IMG/VR virus record: IMGVR_UViG_3300035698_029499
Coordinates: 1 to 23,854 of that record
Length of the DNA stretch: 23,854 nucleotides
Strand: one strand, 5' to 3'
Source: a virus
The translations under genes and the position numbers were made by a program. Below are positions 8,834 through 15,893 of the stretch, one piece after another (position 1 is the first letter of the stretch; each line of letters starts with the position of its first letter). The notes under the pieces were generated by a model, which was given only the letters and a program-made list of their open reading frames with translations, was not told where the DNA came from and made no database searches.

Positions 8834-9472
8834 TTACGCTAACGTCATACGTAAATTTATAACCCAGAGATCATTCGTAATACGAGGTACTTCAGCAAAC
8901 TTGTAGCCTGCTGTAGCATAGAGACCTAATGGTCCACCCGCTACTGATGGTGGGCGATAAATAAAGTTAGCACTATAATTGTTTTGTTCTACACATGCAT
9001 AAGCTTCAAGGCCAACACAAAACGCGTTATATACACTTGCATTAAGGTTAGAAGCATTTGCTGATACAGACCCGATAGAGCTCAAGAAGAAACGAAGGTT
9101 TCCAATTGCACCCCATTCAGAATACTGTAATCCAGTTGAAGTTGGATACTGTGCTTTATTAGTAAAACCAGATACGTTATCAAGCTGCCCAATAAGCTCA
9201 GTAGAACCAAGAGCAAAATAAGCATCTCGTACGGGTGCAGTTCCAAACTTATCCTCACCTTCAATCATATGCATCATAGTCTTCGCGTCATTATTACGTA
9301 ATGTACGCACTACACCATCAACATCTGATCGGGTAATTTCAGTAGGAGAATCACCATTAACACCACCTACACAGCTAATTACTGATGCAGTAGAAGCCAA
9401 CATATTACGGGTAAGCTCATCTTCAGATTGACGAAGAGATACACCTAAACGAATTGCTGCTTCATTTAATAC
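8834..9472 (-). CDS. Major capsid protein, exon 2 (N4-gp56 family)
   Basis: This exon encodes the C-terminal 212 residues of the capsid protein, beginning GTA TTA AAT (VLNEAAIRLG). The ATG at 9475 that would make it a separate gene has no ribosome-binding site and lies in the intron end. VLNEAAIRLGVSLRQSEDEL follows directly on the end of exon 1 (VTLQNQDP), reconstructing the NQDPVLNEAA region I associate with N4-gp56-type capsid proteins. The rest contains the HK97-fold-like domain, with FALGSTELIGQL, SEWGAIGNLRFFLS and a C-terminal RITNDLWVINLRMTLA. With exon 1 the protein is 316 residues, a normal length for this family. It forms the head shell. Confidence 0.88.
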   Translation of the reverse strand, partial: VLNEAAIRLGVSLRQSEDELTRNMLASTASVISCVGGVNGDSPTEITRSDVDGVVRTLRNNDAKTMMHMIEGEDKFGTAPVRDAYFALGSTELIGQLDNVSGFTNKAQYPTSTGLQYSEWGAIGNLRFFLSSIGSVSANASNLNASVYNAFCVGLEAYACVEQNNYSANFIYRPPSVAGGPLGLYATAGYKFAEVPRITNDLWVINLRMTLA

Positions 9473-9490
9473 CATTCTGTTACTTGCTGA

Positions 9491-9502
9491 CCTATTGCTA
9501 GG
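9491..9502 (-). other. Intron hairpin with GCAA tetraloop
   Basis: On the minus strand CCTA-GCAA-TAGG forms a 4-bp stem (extendable by a G-U pair) capped by a GNRA loop, 18 nt before the 3' splice site. Such loops dock into group I cores. Which helix it represents is not resolved. Confidence 0.5.
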
Positions 9503-9526
9503 CGGGTAGATCTTCTCAGCCTACCT

Positions 9527-9544
9527 CTCTATGTTTCCATAGAG
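9527..9544 (-). other. Intron hairpin with GAAA tetraloop
   Basis: On the minus strand CTCTATG-GAAA-CATAGAG forms a perfect 7-bp stem with a GNRA loop. It starts 1 nt after the stop codon of the intron endonuclease, so it belongs to the non-coding 3' part expected to hold the ribozyme. It may correspond to P6a or P8. Confidence 0.6.
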
Positions 9545-9545
9545 C

Positions 9546-10586
9546 TCAGAGTTCCGCATCACCATTATTTAATGGCGCCTTCTCGCTAACTACGTTCACG
9601 GTGCCCGGCTTATCGCCTGCTTCCGCCTTGTTGCCTCCAGCACTACCTGGTAAGGGTTCCAAGTCAATCAGAGAAGGTTTATAGACCCCATATTTATTCA
9701 AATCAATTAACTTTCTATAACAATCTTCTCGAAAGTCTTGCTGCTTTTTAGTCTTAAGATATCGACCATACTGAGCAACATGACCCTCGCAAAATTCCAG
9801 TAACATTGACGCCGCTGCTTTTTTTATTCTTAAAAATGGGATTATTTTCTGCAGAAATAAAATAGTATCTCTCTTTTTATAGATTCCAAATCGATAGCAA
9901 AAACCATTGAGAGTCGTATTGGCATTGATCATAAAAAACGATCCTACACCGCAATTATTCATCATATGATATATCCCTGAACTATCAGTCATAGAGAGAG
10001 ATACGACTGGAGAATAGACTCCTGCTCTCGCACCCTTTTCTTTTTTGATAGAAAAAGATCCATCCGTATCCATTATTCCAGCAGCATATGCCCAAAATCG
10101 ATCATCATTACTTACAGATCTAACTCGTCCAAGCGTAATCTTATTTTGAAATGTTTTTGGATTAGTATTAAACATCTTCATTTCTAGCCAGCACTTCTCT
10201 CGAGACATATGTTGATCTTTAGTTATTCTTACGCCACGTGAAAAGGGATTTTCATGTATATACTTATTAAGCAAAGCTACCCTATTTCGCTTTATAACTA
10301 AAAAACTTTCTATATCACTCAAGAATATATGAGAACTTTTCTTCTCAAGCTTCCATGTATGATTAGCCTTTCTGGCCAATCCATCTGATGCTATCCAAGA
10401 CTTTCTGTAAAATATTGATCCACCAAAGGACTCTTTTAGAAAGTTAACGACAGGGCGATAGCTATTAGAGAATTGCACACTGGGATAATACAAGACTGAA
10501 CTCTTATCTATTTTCTTAATAAGAGAAAAGCTCCCATCCCCATCAAGCAATCCACCAATATAAAAACAATCCAACTCGCTTATCAT
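9546..10586 (-). CDS. LAGLIDADG homing endonuclease, intron-encoded
   Basis: The product has 346 residues. GGGAG lies about 4 nt before the ATG, so it can be translated from its own site inside the intron. Two LAGLIDADG motifs mark a single-chain enzyme with two pseudo-symmetric domains: YIGGLLDGDGSF (9-20) and YAAGIMDTDGSF (167-178). The acidic residues D17 and D174 would bind metal. Each motif is followed by a beta-rich DNA-binding half. The last ~33 residues (from GSAGGNKAEAGD) are low-complexity and look like translated intron structure, meaning the coding region runs into the ribozyme. The enzyme would cut intron-less capsid alleles and drive intron homing; some members also help splicing. 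Confidence 0.93.
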   Translation of the reverse strand: MISELDCFYIGGLLDGDGSFSLIKKIDKSSVLYYPSVQFSNSYRPVVNFLKESFGGSIFYRKSWIASDGLARKANHTWKLEKKSSHIFLSDIESFLVIKRNRVALLNKYIHENPFSRGVRITKDQHMSREKCWLEMKMFNTNPKTFQNKITLGRVRSVSNDDRFWAYAAGIMDTDGSFSIKKEKGARAGVYSPVVSLSMTDSSGIYHMMNNCGVGSFFMINANTTLNGFCYRFGIYKKRDTILFLQKIIPFLRIKKAAASMLLEFCEGHVAQYGRYLKTKKQQDFREDCYRKLIDLNKYGVYKPSLIDLEPLPGSAGGNKAEAGDKPGTVNVVSEKAPLNNGDAEL

Positions 10587-10689
10587 AATTCTCCCACATA
10601 AATAGTTATATATAGGAATAATTATATAAGCTGCTTACAGCGTTGTCAATGTACAGTATATTTCAAAGATCGTTATAGAACTAATGGCT

Positions 10690-11001
10690 AGGGTCTTGGT
10701 TTTGCAAGGTTACCTGTTCATGGATTTGGACATATGTTCCATAGAAATCCATTTTCGCATCTATGTCTACCGCCGTAAGTTCTTGTGAAGGCGGAGTGAC
10801 ACCAGATACACCTAGAGGAACTAGAGCACTATTTAAAGCGTTATAACGGCGCATACGAAGCGTAGTACCAGAATTAGCATTCAGCTTCTTTCTCATCGCC
10901 GCAAACTTATGGATAAAATCAGGTGTGGGTACTGCCAGCAACTTATCATCAAATGATTGTTGAACTGGAGCACTTAACACTGATGACGTAGTTATAGCCA
11001 T
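10690..11001 (-). CDS. Major capsid protein, exon 1 (N4-gp56 family)
   Basis: This exon encodes the first 104 residues. AAGGA lies 6 nt before the ATG. The sequence includes a leading Ser/Thr/Val-rich arm, DDKLLAVPTPDFIHKFAAM, LNANSGTTLRMRRYNAL and VDIDAKMDFYGTYVQIHEQ. These fit the N-arm and E-loop opening of N4-gp56-type capsid proteins. Unspliced, the frame would add only Ser-His and stop. Exon length is 312 nt, a whole number of codons, so splicing to 9472 keeps phase. It follows the scaffold gene after a 204-nt gap that contains a terminator-like hairpin. Confidence 0.88.
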
Positions 11002-11044
11002 CGTTATTCCTTAAGTAAGGACCGTAAAATAGACACTTTTTTAG

Positions 11045-11057
11045 CTGGCGAGGCCAG
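11045..11057 (-). other. Small hairpin in the capsid mRNA leader
   Basis: CTGGC and GCCAG form a 5-bp stem with a 3-nt loop about 45 nt upstream of the capsid start. On the minus strand it is followed by A residues, so it is not a terminator there. A role in leader stability is a guess. No convincing promoter was seen in the rest of 11002-11160. Confidence 0.3.
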
Positions 11058-11154
11058 ATATACGCCTTTAGGGTGACGAATCCTCTACGTCGATAAGATG
11101 AAATTGAAGGTGCGACTCTTCATACGCAAGATGAGTTTTAACAAGAGTAACAAA

Positions 11155-11191
11155 GAAAAGCAAACCCCCTGCTCTCTCATGACAACAGGGG
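11155..11191 (-). terminator. Terminator or attenuator between scaffold and capsid
   Basis: On the minus strand CCCCTG (11191-11186) pairs with CAGGGG (11171-11166) around a 14-nt loop, followed by GTTTGCTTTTC. The T run is interrupted, so read-through is likely. It sits just after the scaffold stop at 11206. Confidence 0.55.
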
Positions 11192-11205
11192 AATGAAGTA
11201 GGATT

Positions 11206-11859
11206 TTAAGAGTTAGATGCGGCGTCCTTCATCTCTTTCCAGAGATTTTTACGATGTTCTTCTGGATTATTAGCAAATGATTCTACATTAGAAAGAGGGG
11301 TGGAACGTGCGGATGCTGATGAAGACCGCGGTTTGGTTTGATTCGCAGCGATTTGAGCTTTCTCTTTAGAGAAGTCTTGATCAGTATGAATACCCATCTT
11401 TTTAATATACTTATAAGCAGCAGCAGCTTTTTTATAACCATCAGGCATGTCCCCTATCATTTGTGCGAGTTCGGGATCTGTTTCATTAAGCTTTGCAATA
11501 TTAGACTCAGATAATACTTTATCAATACCGGGGAAATCAGTCTTGAGCTGTAATTCCATGAGCATTTGCCGGGTGCGTTTCTCAGATTCTTTAATATCTT
11601 TTAACTCAGCAAGATCAGAATCATCTCGTTGAGACTCTTTAGCTTTTTTCTCTTCATCGTATTGACGGAATCTCTCTTTATATTCTTTATTTTGCCGTTC
11701 CATCTCTTTGTTCTTCTTACGGAGCGCGACAAGATTCTTTTCTTTATCATCAACAGCCGATGCTTGCGCTTCTTCTATTGATGTTTCAGTAGGAGCTACC
11801 TGTTCAGTGTTATCTACTACTTCTTCAAGAGACGGGGTTTGTTGTTCTGTTGATTCCAT
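11206..11859 (-). CDS. Scaffolding protein
   Basis: The product has 217 residues. I placed the start at the ATG at 11859, which has AAGGA 6 nt upstream; the frame is open to 11907, but the earlier Met has no such site. Residues 1-40 are acidic and Gln/Thr-rich. About 40-100 form a strongly charged coiled coil (LRKKNKEMERQNKEYKERF). The C-terminal part is Lys/Ser-rich, with an ending (NPEEHRKNLWKEMKDAASNS) suitable as a capsid-binding tail. Acidic N-terminus, coiled coil, basic C-terminus and a place between portal and major capsid are the usual marks of a phage scaffold, which guides shell assembly and then leaves. It overlaps the upstream gene by 35 nt. Confidence 0.78.
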   Translation of the reverse strand: MESTEQQTPSLEEVVDNTEQVAPTETSIEEAQASAVDDKEKNLVALRKKNKEMERQNKEYKERFRQYDEEKKAKESQRDDSDLAELKDIKESEKRTRQMLMELQLKTDFPGIDKVLSESNIAKLNETDPELAQMIGDMPDGYKKAAAAYKYIKKMGIHTDQDFSKEKAQIAANQTKPRSSSASARSTPLSNVESFANNPEEHRKNLWKEMKDAASNS

Positions 11860-12349
11860 ACAATTCCTTTGCAAATGTGTTACTCGTATCCTTATCAAAA
11901 ACGGCATTAAGATCTTTCGCCTTCTGCAAAAGGCTACCGTCCCGGAAATCTAGCACATATTGTAATAGTTGTCTTTCGTCATCATGCACATATAGCGCCT
12001 CATTGAACAAGGTTACACAGGCTTCAAGTGAAGGTACCACCCAAACCTCTTCAACACGGTCAGCATCACGAGAATACTTATATACCATCTGCTCATGTTG
12101 TGGGGTAGGGCACGATTGACGGGCAAAGTAATAAAGACGAATAATGTTCTTCATCAATCGTTCTTTTTTAATAAGTACTACCACAAAGAAATCACCCGTA
12201 AACTTCTTCTTCCCTTCTTCTATAGCTTCATGGACGTTCTTATCATAGTCCTTCAGGTGCATAGCAGATTGTTCGGTAGCATTATGGGTATTATCGTGTT
12301 CGTGTTGGCGTAATTCTTGTGATACGGCGCCCGCTGTCTTTTTCTTCAT
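11825..12349 (-). CDS. Conserved phage protein of unknown function
   Basis: The product has 174 residues. The ATG follows the previous stop by 6 nt, with no strong ribosome-binding site, so coupling to the upstream gene is likely. The N-terminus is charged and His-rich (QEHRQ-like, residues 10-30). The core has FFVVVLIKKERLMKNIIRLYYFARQSCPTP and VVPSLEACVTLFNEAL, then ERQLLQYVLDFRDGSLLQKAKDLN. I recall this core (LTKKERLM and C-P-T-P) from a protein in the portal-scaffold interval of environmental podoviruses. No function is known to me. The 3' end overlaps the scaffold start. Confidence 0.72.
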   Translation of the reverse strand: MKKKTAGAVSQELRQHEHDNTHNATEQSAMHLKDYDKNVHEAIEEGKKKFTGDFFVVVLIKKERLMKNIIRLYYFARQSCPTPQHEQMVYKYSRDADRVEEVWVVPSLEACVTLFNEALYVHDDERQLLQYVLDFRDGSLLQKAKDLNAVFDKDTSNTFAKELYGINRTTNPVS

Positions 12350-12355
12350 GCAAAT

Positions 12356-12592
12356 CTACTTACGAACTTTTTTAGGCTTCTTGTCAGCTTCTGAAAGAGC
12401 AATGGCCACAGCTTGAGCGCGACTTTTAACTTTGGGGCCTTTTTTAGAACCGGATCTGAGCTTTCCTTCTTTGAACTCATGCATAACGGTTTCAACTTTA
12501 GCTTCCTGCTTACCACTCTCATTCTTACTTTTCTTTCTGGCACGTTCATTGCTTCTCTTTTTCGTTGCATTGCTTTTTCTTTTCGCTACCAT
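12356..12592 (-). CDS. Small basic protein, DUF6496-like
   Basis: The product has 78 residues. AGAGG lies 6 nt before the ATG. It is very Lys/Arg-rich throughout. Residues about 35-70 read VMHEFKEGKLRSGSKKGPKV and then SRAQAVAIALSEA, which match the conserved pattern of DUF6496 as I remember it. The family is widespread in bacteria and phages with no assigned biochemical role. The charge suggests nucleic acid contact. An alternative frame over the same bases is also open, but it lacks both the motif and a ribosome-binding site. Confidence 0.8.
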   Translation of the reverse strand: MVAKRKSNATKKRSNERARKKSKNESGKQEAKVETVMHEFKEGKLRSGSKKGPKVKSRAQAVAIALSEADKKPKKVRK

Positions 12593-12603
12593 CCTGCGCC
12601 TCT

Positions 12604-12720
12604 TTAATCTTTATATGCTTTAGCCAGCAGAACCAACATATGTCTTTGTTCATTACTCATTACTCTGTAAGAAGGGGACACCCACGTCGCTTTAGGTATC
12701 CCCCGTCTATCTAGTATCAC
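12604..12720 (-). CDS. 38-residue protein, GTG start coupled to the gene before it
   Basis: The GTG at 12720-12718 overlaps the TGA of the upstream small gene (GTGA), a classic re-initiation arrangement. No separate ribosome-binding site is visible. The peptide begins MILDRRGIPKATWVSPSYRV and ends MLVLLAKAYKD. The mix of aromatic, basic and helical residues looks protein-like, and there is no gap to either neighbour gene that would otherwise explain the 117 nt. No family recognised. Being so short, it could also be a leader that simply keeps ribosomes moving to the DUF6496-like gene. Confidence 0.55.
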   Translation of the reverse strand: MILDRRGIPKATWVSPSYRVMSNEQRHMLVLLAKAYKD

Positions 12721-12851
12721 GTTAATAGTGGTGGCTCATTGATTAAGGTCGTCTCTTTTTTCTTACGACGACGCCGGTTATTCTTCATATTATCCGGCTG
12801 CCCTAAGATATCATAGGCAATTTTCATACCCTTACCCTTAGGCCTAATCAT
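12717..12851 (-). CDS. 44-residue basic protein
   Basis: The frame runs from the ATG at 12851 to the TGA at 12717. A second Met at 12827 (MKIAYDILGQPDN) follows AAGGG 7 nt upstream and may be the true start, giving 36 residues. The centre is NNRRRRKKKE, a patch likely to bind nucleic acid or the capsid interior. It begins 8 nt after the 71-residue gene and ends in a GTGA overlap with the next gene. No family recognised. Confidence 0.5.
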   Translation of the reverse strand: MIRPKGKGMKIAYDILGQPDNMKNNRRRRKKKETTLINEPPLLT

Positions 12852-12859
12852 AGTTGGCA

Positions 12860-13075
12860 CTAGAGTACTTCGCCCTTAACAAGGCCTTTCATCTTAGTTT
12901 GCATTCTCAATTGCTTATCAATGCCATCAATAGAATCACTATAGTAAGTTTCTGAGGCATATGATGGGTTTTCTGGATAGTACTTAGTCATGATTTCTGT
13001 AGGCATATTGGCGATTGCGCCTTTATCGTTCTTAACCATGTATCCTGCATCATAGTACTTTTTCTTCATTGCCAT
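12860..13075 (-). CDS. 71-residue conserved-looking phage protein
   Basis: The start at 13075 has AAGGA 6 nt upstream; a second Met two codons in is possible. The sequence is basic at the N-terminus (MAMKKKYYDAGYMVKND) and rich in Tyr and Ser in the middle (MTKYYPENPSYASETYYSD). It ends KMKGLVKGEVL. It is soluble with no membrane segment. It is the first of a run of very small genes between the portal and the scaffold. No function can be assigned. Confidence 0.65.
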   Translation of the reverse strand: MAMKKKYYDAGYMVKNDKGAIANMPTEIMTKYYPENPSYASETYYSDSIDGIDKQLRMQTKMKGLVKGEVL

Positions 13076-13173
13076 AACGTATCCTTAAGTTAGAAAATGT
13101 AGGAACTCCTACTAGGTTAAATAGAACCTCTATCCAACGCCCGTATCCTAGCATGAAAACATAAAGAGAAACA

Positions 13174-15165
13174 CTACTCGCGTGTTTCTTTAGTACGATT
13201 TACCATGGCTCGCAAAGTAAAGAGCTTTTCAAGCTGGCGTAAGTCTATTTCATCTATTTCTTTGAGTGATTTAACCAGGTCTAGAAGTCCGGCCATACGA
13301 TCTTTTGAAGCTTCTGCTTTACGCTCTTCAGCCAAGGCCTGATTTTCGTCAACTCGAGATATACGCTCAATCCCAAGTCCCTCATCAGCAACTGCGCGTG
13401 CTTTCGCAAGCTCAGTTCTTGCTTTCTGTTCTTCAATTTGACCTTGCATCTGCATTTGCTGCATTTGATTTTGTTGTTGTTCTTGCTTAAGTGCATTACG
13501 AACAATTTCAGTTTTATTTTGAATGGTAGCTGCTTCGAGAAGATCTTGCGTTGATATTGGCACGCCAACTTCCCGTAACTGGAGCATTTGAGCAAATTGC
13601 ATTTGTTTTTGAGTTGTTGTATTAAGTCCATCTTCAACTGCTGCATCGTATCTCCCAAACGATTTATTATAGAATTCAGGAGTTGGATCCTCATCAACGA
13701 TTCTTGCTACCTTACCAGGGGTAAAGTTAGCCTGTATATACTTAATCATTAAGTTGCCGAGTTGCTTTTGAGAACGATCAAGCTGATCAAAAAGAATCTG
13801 TAAGGTGGTAAGCCCTGCCCCTTGTCGAAGCATAGAGAGCACCCCTGCTTTATCATCAACAGCCGATCCAAGCAGTTCTTCATTCACTCCGGAGATTTCC
13901 ATTACTTCTTTAGCAAGTAACTCTGAAAGCTGAATCATAGAAGGTGGTACTTGAGGTGGCTGTATTTGCTGCACATCAGTCATCTGAGCTTCTTCTTTCA
14001 GCGCAATACCTTTTCCTTGCCCACTCATATTGAATACATCAGCTGGATTCACCAGCGCATTCTCTTTATAGATCCACCCAGAATTAACCTGTGACTCCAG
14101 GATATCAAGCTCAATTACCCTTCTACGGTTATAGAGATACTGAGCATCACGTAAGTTACGGACAACACCTTGTATTCTATATGGATAGTAGGGTATTTGT
14201 GGATTGAAGTAGCCCATAACTGGCACAAATGGATATGAATCAACACCCATAGGATTAGGACCAGAATACATAATCTGATTCTGCACCCGTATAATAAGTT
14301 TTACGGTAGGAATTTCTTGTTCAATAAGTTGTATTTGAGGATAAAGACGTAAAAATTCGTCTAATTTATCCTCATCGTCATGACTCCACTCTTTTGTTTC
14401 ACCTGTTTGGACATCAACAAGCATTCGTTGCATGCGATAGTCCCGATACCAATATTCATCATAGGCGTAGAGCTTTTTCATGTCTGAAGCATAATTTTCT
14501 GGCATAAACTGGAACTTTCCATCACGAGTGTAACCCGTAGGAAGCATGTTTATTTCACCTTTAAGCGCTGGCATCAAGGAGAGCACTTCAGTCTTAGTAA
14601 GATAGTTACGCTTTAGTATGCCGTTACAATCAGATAGATCGGCTTTCTTAAAATAAGGATCCATGATGAAAGAGTTATACGCACAGTTATCTAACTTCAT
14701 ATTACCGGATATAGGGTCTTCTCTATAATCCATCCAAAGATGCATCAAGTTCATACCCGTAATAAGAGTGCCATTACGGAAAGAGTCAGAGATAGTCTCA
14801 AGCATCTGCTCACGCTGCACAGACCACATAATGATCTTAGTAAACTGATCAGCAGTATCTTGATCTGCATTCTCAATAGGGGTCACTATCATTGATTTAC
14901 GATTACGACGTTGATAGCCATCAATATTATTAATGATTCGTTTAATTCTATTGAATTGGAACTGTCTCTGCCGTACCGGTAAGGCACCATAGAGCTCAGA
15001 CCATACCGATTGATCACCTACCTCAAATCGTGCATCAATATCAGATTCCGCCCATTGCGTTTGATTAGTGGTAATTGCATCATTATAGAAATCGTTTATT
15101 CGCTGGTTTTCATTCTTCCCCTCAGGGGTGAAAAACTCGCTATTTTTGTCTTGCAGAGAAGCCAT
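13174..15165 (-). CDS. Portal protein (P22-like)
   Basis: The product has 663 residues. AAGGA lies about 8 nt before the ATG. The N-terminal half contains the portal core: WSELYGALPVRQRQFQFNRI, then IINNIDGYQRRNRKS (about 75-92). Further on come DNCAYNSFIMDPYF, PFVPVMGYFNP and the GVVRNLRDAQYLYNRRR helix (about 340-360), typical of podovirus portals. Residues about 550-640 form a long Gln-rich coiled coil (EQQQNQMQQMQMQGQ), resembling the barrel helices of P22 gp1. Length agrees with P22-type portals. Twelve copies would form the DNA channel that the terminase docks on and the adaptor extends. Its separation from terL by an accessory island is unusual, as they are often adjacent. Confidence 0.88.
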   Translation of the reverse strand: MASLQDKNSEFFTPEGKNENQRINDFYNDAITTNQTQWAESDIDARFEVGDQSVWSELYGALPVRQRQFQFNRIKRIINNIDGYQRRNRKSMIVTPIENADQDTADQFTKIIMWSVQREQMLETISDSFRNGTLITGMNLMHLWMDYREDPISGNMKLDNCAYNSFIMDPYFKKADLSDCNGILKRNYLTKTEVLSLMPALKGEINMLPTGYTRDGKFQFMPENYASDMKKLYAYDEYWYRDYRMQRMLVDVQTGETKEWSHDDEDKLDEFLRLYPQIQLIEQEIPTVKLIIRVQNQIMYSGPNPMGVDSYPFVPVMGYFNPQIPYYPYRIQGVVRNLRDAQYLYNRRRVIELDILESQVNSGWIYKENALVNPADVFNMSGQGKGIALKEEAQMTDVQQIQPPQVPPSMIQLSELLAKEVMEISGVNEELLGSAVDDKAGVLSMLRQGAGLTTLQILFDQLDRSQKQLGNLMIKYIQANFTPGKVARIVDEDPTPEFYNKSFGRYDAAVEDGLNTTTQKQMQFAQMLQLREVGVPISTQDLLEAATIQNKTEIVRNALKQEQQQNQMQQMQMQGQIEEQKARTELAKARAVADEGLGIERISRVDENQALAEERKAEASKDRMAGLLDLVKSLKEIDEIDLRQLEKLFTLRAMVNRTKETRE

Positions 15166-15241
15166 GCATAGTTCCTTTTTTAACGCACCTTATGCTCCAT
15201 CATAAAAAGAGGACACTTTGGACGCAAGTAAAATAACATAG

Positions 15242-15748
15242 TTATTCTAGAGATACTATCAACGTTATGATGGTCACCGTAGAGGCAATCATCGTACCGC
15301 CAAGACCAAGTAAAGCTACATAGAATTTATACCGCTCAGCTCGTAACTCCTTATCTTTATACTGAAGCTGTAATTGAGCATCGGCCGACTCGAGTTCTTT
15401 TGTTTCAATAGCGTCATCAACAGAATCAGCTATCATTTTCTTCATCAGTTGTAGTCTCACATCCACCTCTTGAGAATCAGAGAGTCGTACCTCTTTCATA
15501 GACCTGATTGCTTGCCACATCTCCTCATCCGGGTACTTACATTCACGCACCCGTGACTTTACTCCTGGCCCGACATGTGTCTTAAACCGTTGGCTATCTT
15601 TACCGAGAAAGAACTGTAAAGCTTTGTAGACATCTTCTTCAGACTGGCTTCCTTGACGAAACCGAATGGTGACTTGGGTATCATTAGATGGAAGCTCCTC
15701 CATTCCATGAATTGGAAGCATTACAAGTAGTAACATGCTTATTCTCAT
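15242..15748 (-). CDS. Secreted, C-terminally membrane-anchored protein of unknown function
   Basis: I chose the ATG at 15748 (168 residues), with AAGGAGG 4 nt upstream; the open frame to 15817 has no such site. Residues 1-16 are a signal peptide (MRISMLLLVMLPIHGM). The middle is soluble and charged, with a likely coiled coil at about 105-135 (ELESADAQLQLQYKDKELR). Residues about 141-167 form one hydrophobic helix (VALLGLGGTMIASTVTIITLIVSL). It would sit outside the inner membrane and be held by its C-terminus. It starts divergently from the plus-strand secreted-protein gene at 15894. The HGME signal ending resembles exported Dependentiae proteins as I remember them. Function unknown; a host-surface or lysis role is possible. 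Confidence 0.65.
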   Translation of the reverse strand: MRISMLLLVMLPIHGMEELPSNDTQVTIRFRQGSQSEEDVYKALQFFLGKDSQRFKTHVGPGVKSRVRECKYPDEEMWQAIRSMKEVRLSDSQEVDVRLQLMKKMIADSVDDAIETKELESADAQLQLQYKDKELRAERYKFYVALLGLGGTMIASTVTIITLIVSLE

Positions 15749-15857
15749 GGGACCTCCTTTGTTACGAACTGATAATACTGTATCAAAAGTAACCATTTTA
15801 AAGCAATTTTTAATCAAAAGCCCTTGATATTACTCCTAAAAAGCGTAACGTGAGTAA

Positions 15858-15892
15858 CGAGTAAGTACTAACATTTAACCATAAAGGAACCG
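15858..15892 (+). repeat. Left copy of two short repeats flanking the plus-strand cassette
   Basis: CGAGTAAGTAC (15858-15868) and ATAAAGGAACCG (15881-15892) both recur at 16829-16849, past the end of the two plus-strand genes, with the words in swapped order. Here the second word contains the ribosome-binding site of the gene at 15894. Confidence 0.6.
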
Positions 15893-15893
15893 C

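Larger units (their letters stand above)
9473..10689 (-). mobile_element. Group I-like intron in the major capsid gene
   Basis: The 1217-nt insertion starts AGCCATTAG after exon base 10690 (exon ends CCT) and ends AACAGAATG before exon base 9472 (GTA). The exon ends in T and the intron in G, as in group I introns. The junction cannot slide, because bases on either side differ. Exon 1 would stop three codons into the intron, so an intein is excluded. It encodes a LAGLIDADG endonuclease. Near the 3' end are two hairpins with GNRA loops, at 9527-9544 and 9491-9502. I could not find a convincing P1 guide sequence for the exon end ACCCT or lay out P3-P7, so the ribozyme class is inferred. Confidence 0.82.

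Noticed and set aside
8834-9475. Capsid exon 2 as a separate gene starting at the ATG at 9475
   Set aside because: No ribosome-binding site precedes this ATG, and the protein lacks the N-terminal third that exon 1 supplies.
9473-10689. Intein instead of intron in the capsid gene
   Set aside because: Exon 1 meets a stop three codons into the insert, and the endonuclease has its own start, stop and ribosome-binding site. There are no intein splice motifs.
12346-12570. Alternative minus-strand 74-codon frame over the DUF6496-like gene
   Set aside because: It is shifted by one frame, has no ribosome-binding site and lacks the recognisable motif carried by the 78-residue frame.
13281-13697. Minus-strand 138-codon frame within the portal gene
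   Set aside because: It is an out-of-frame shadow of the Gln/Lys-rich portal coiled coil, without a ribosome-binding site.
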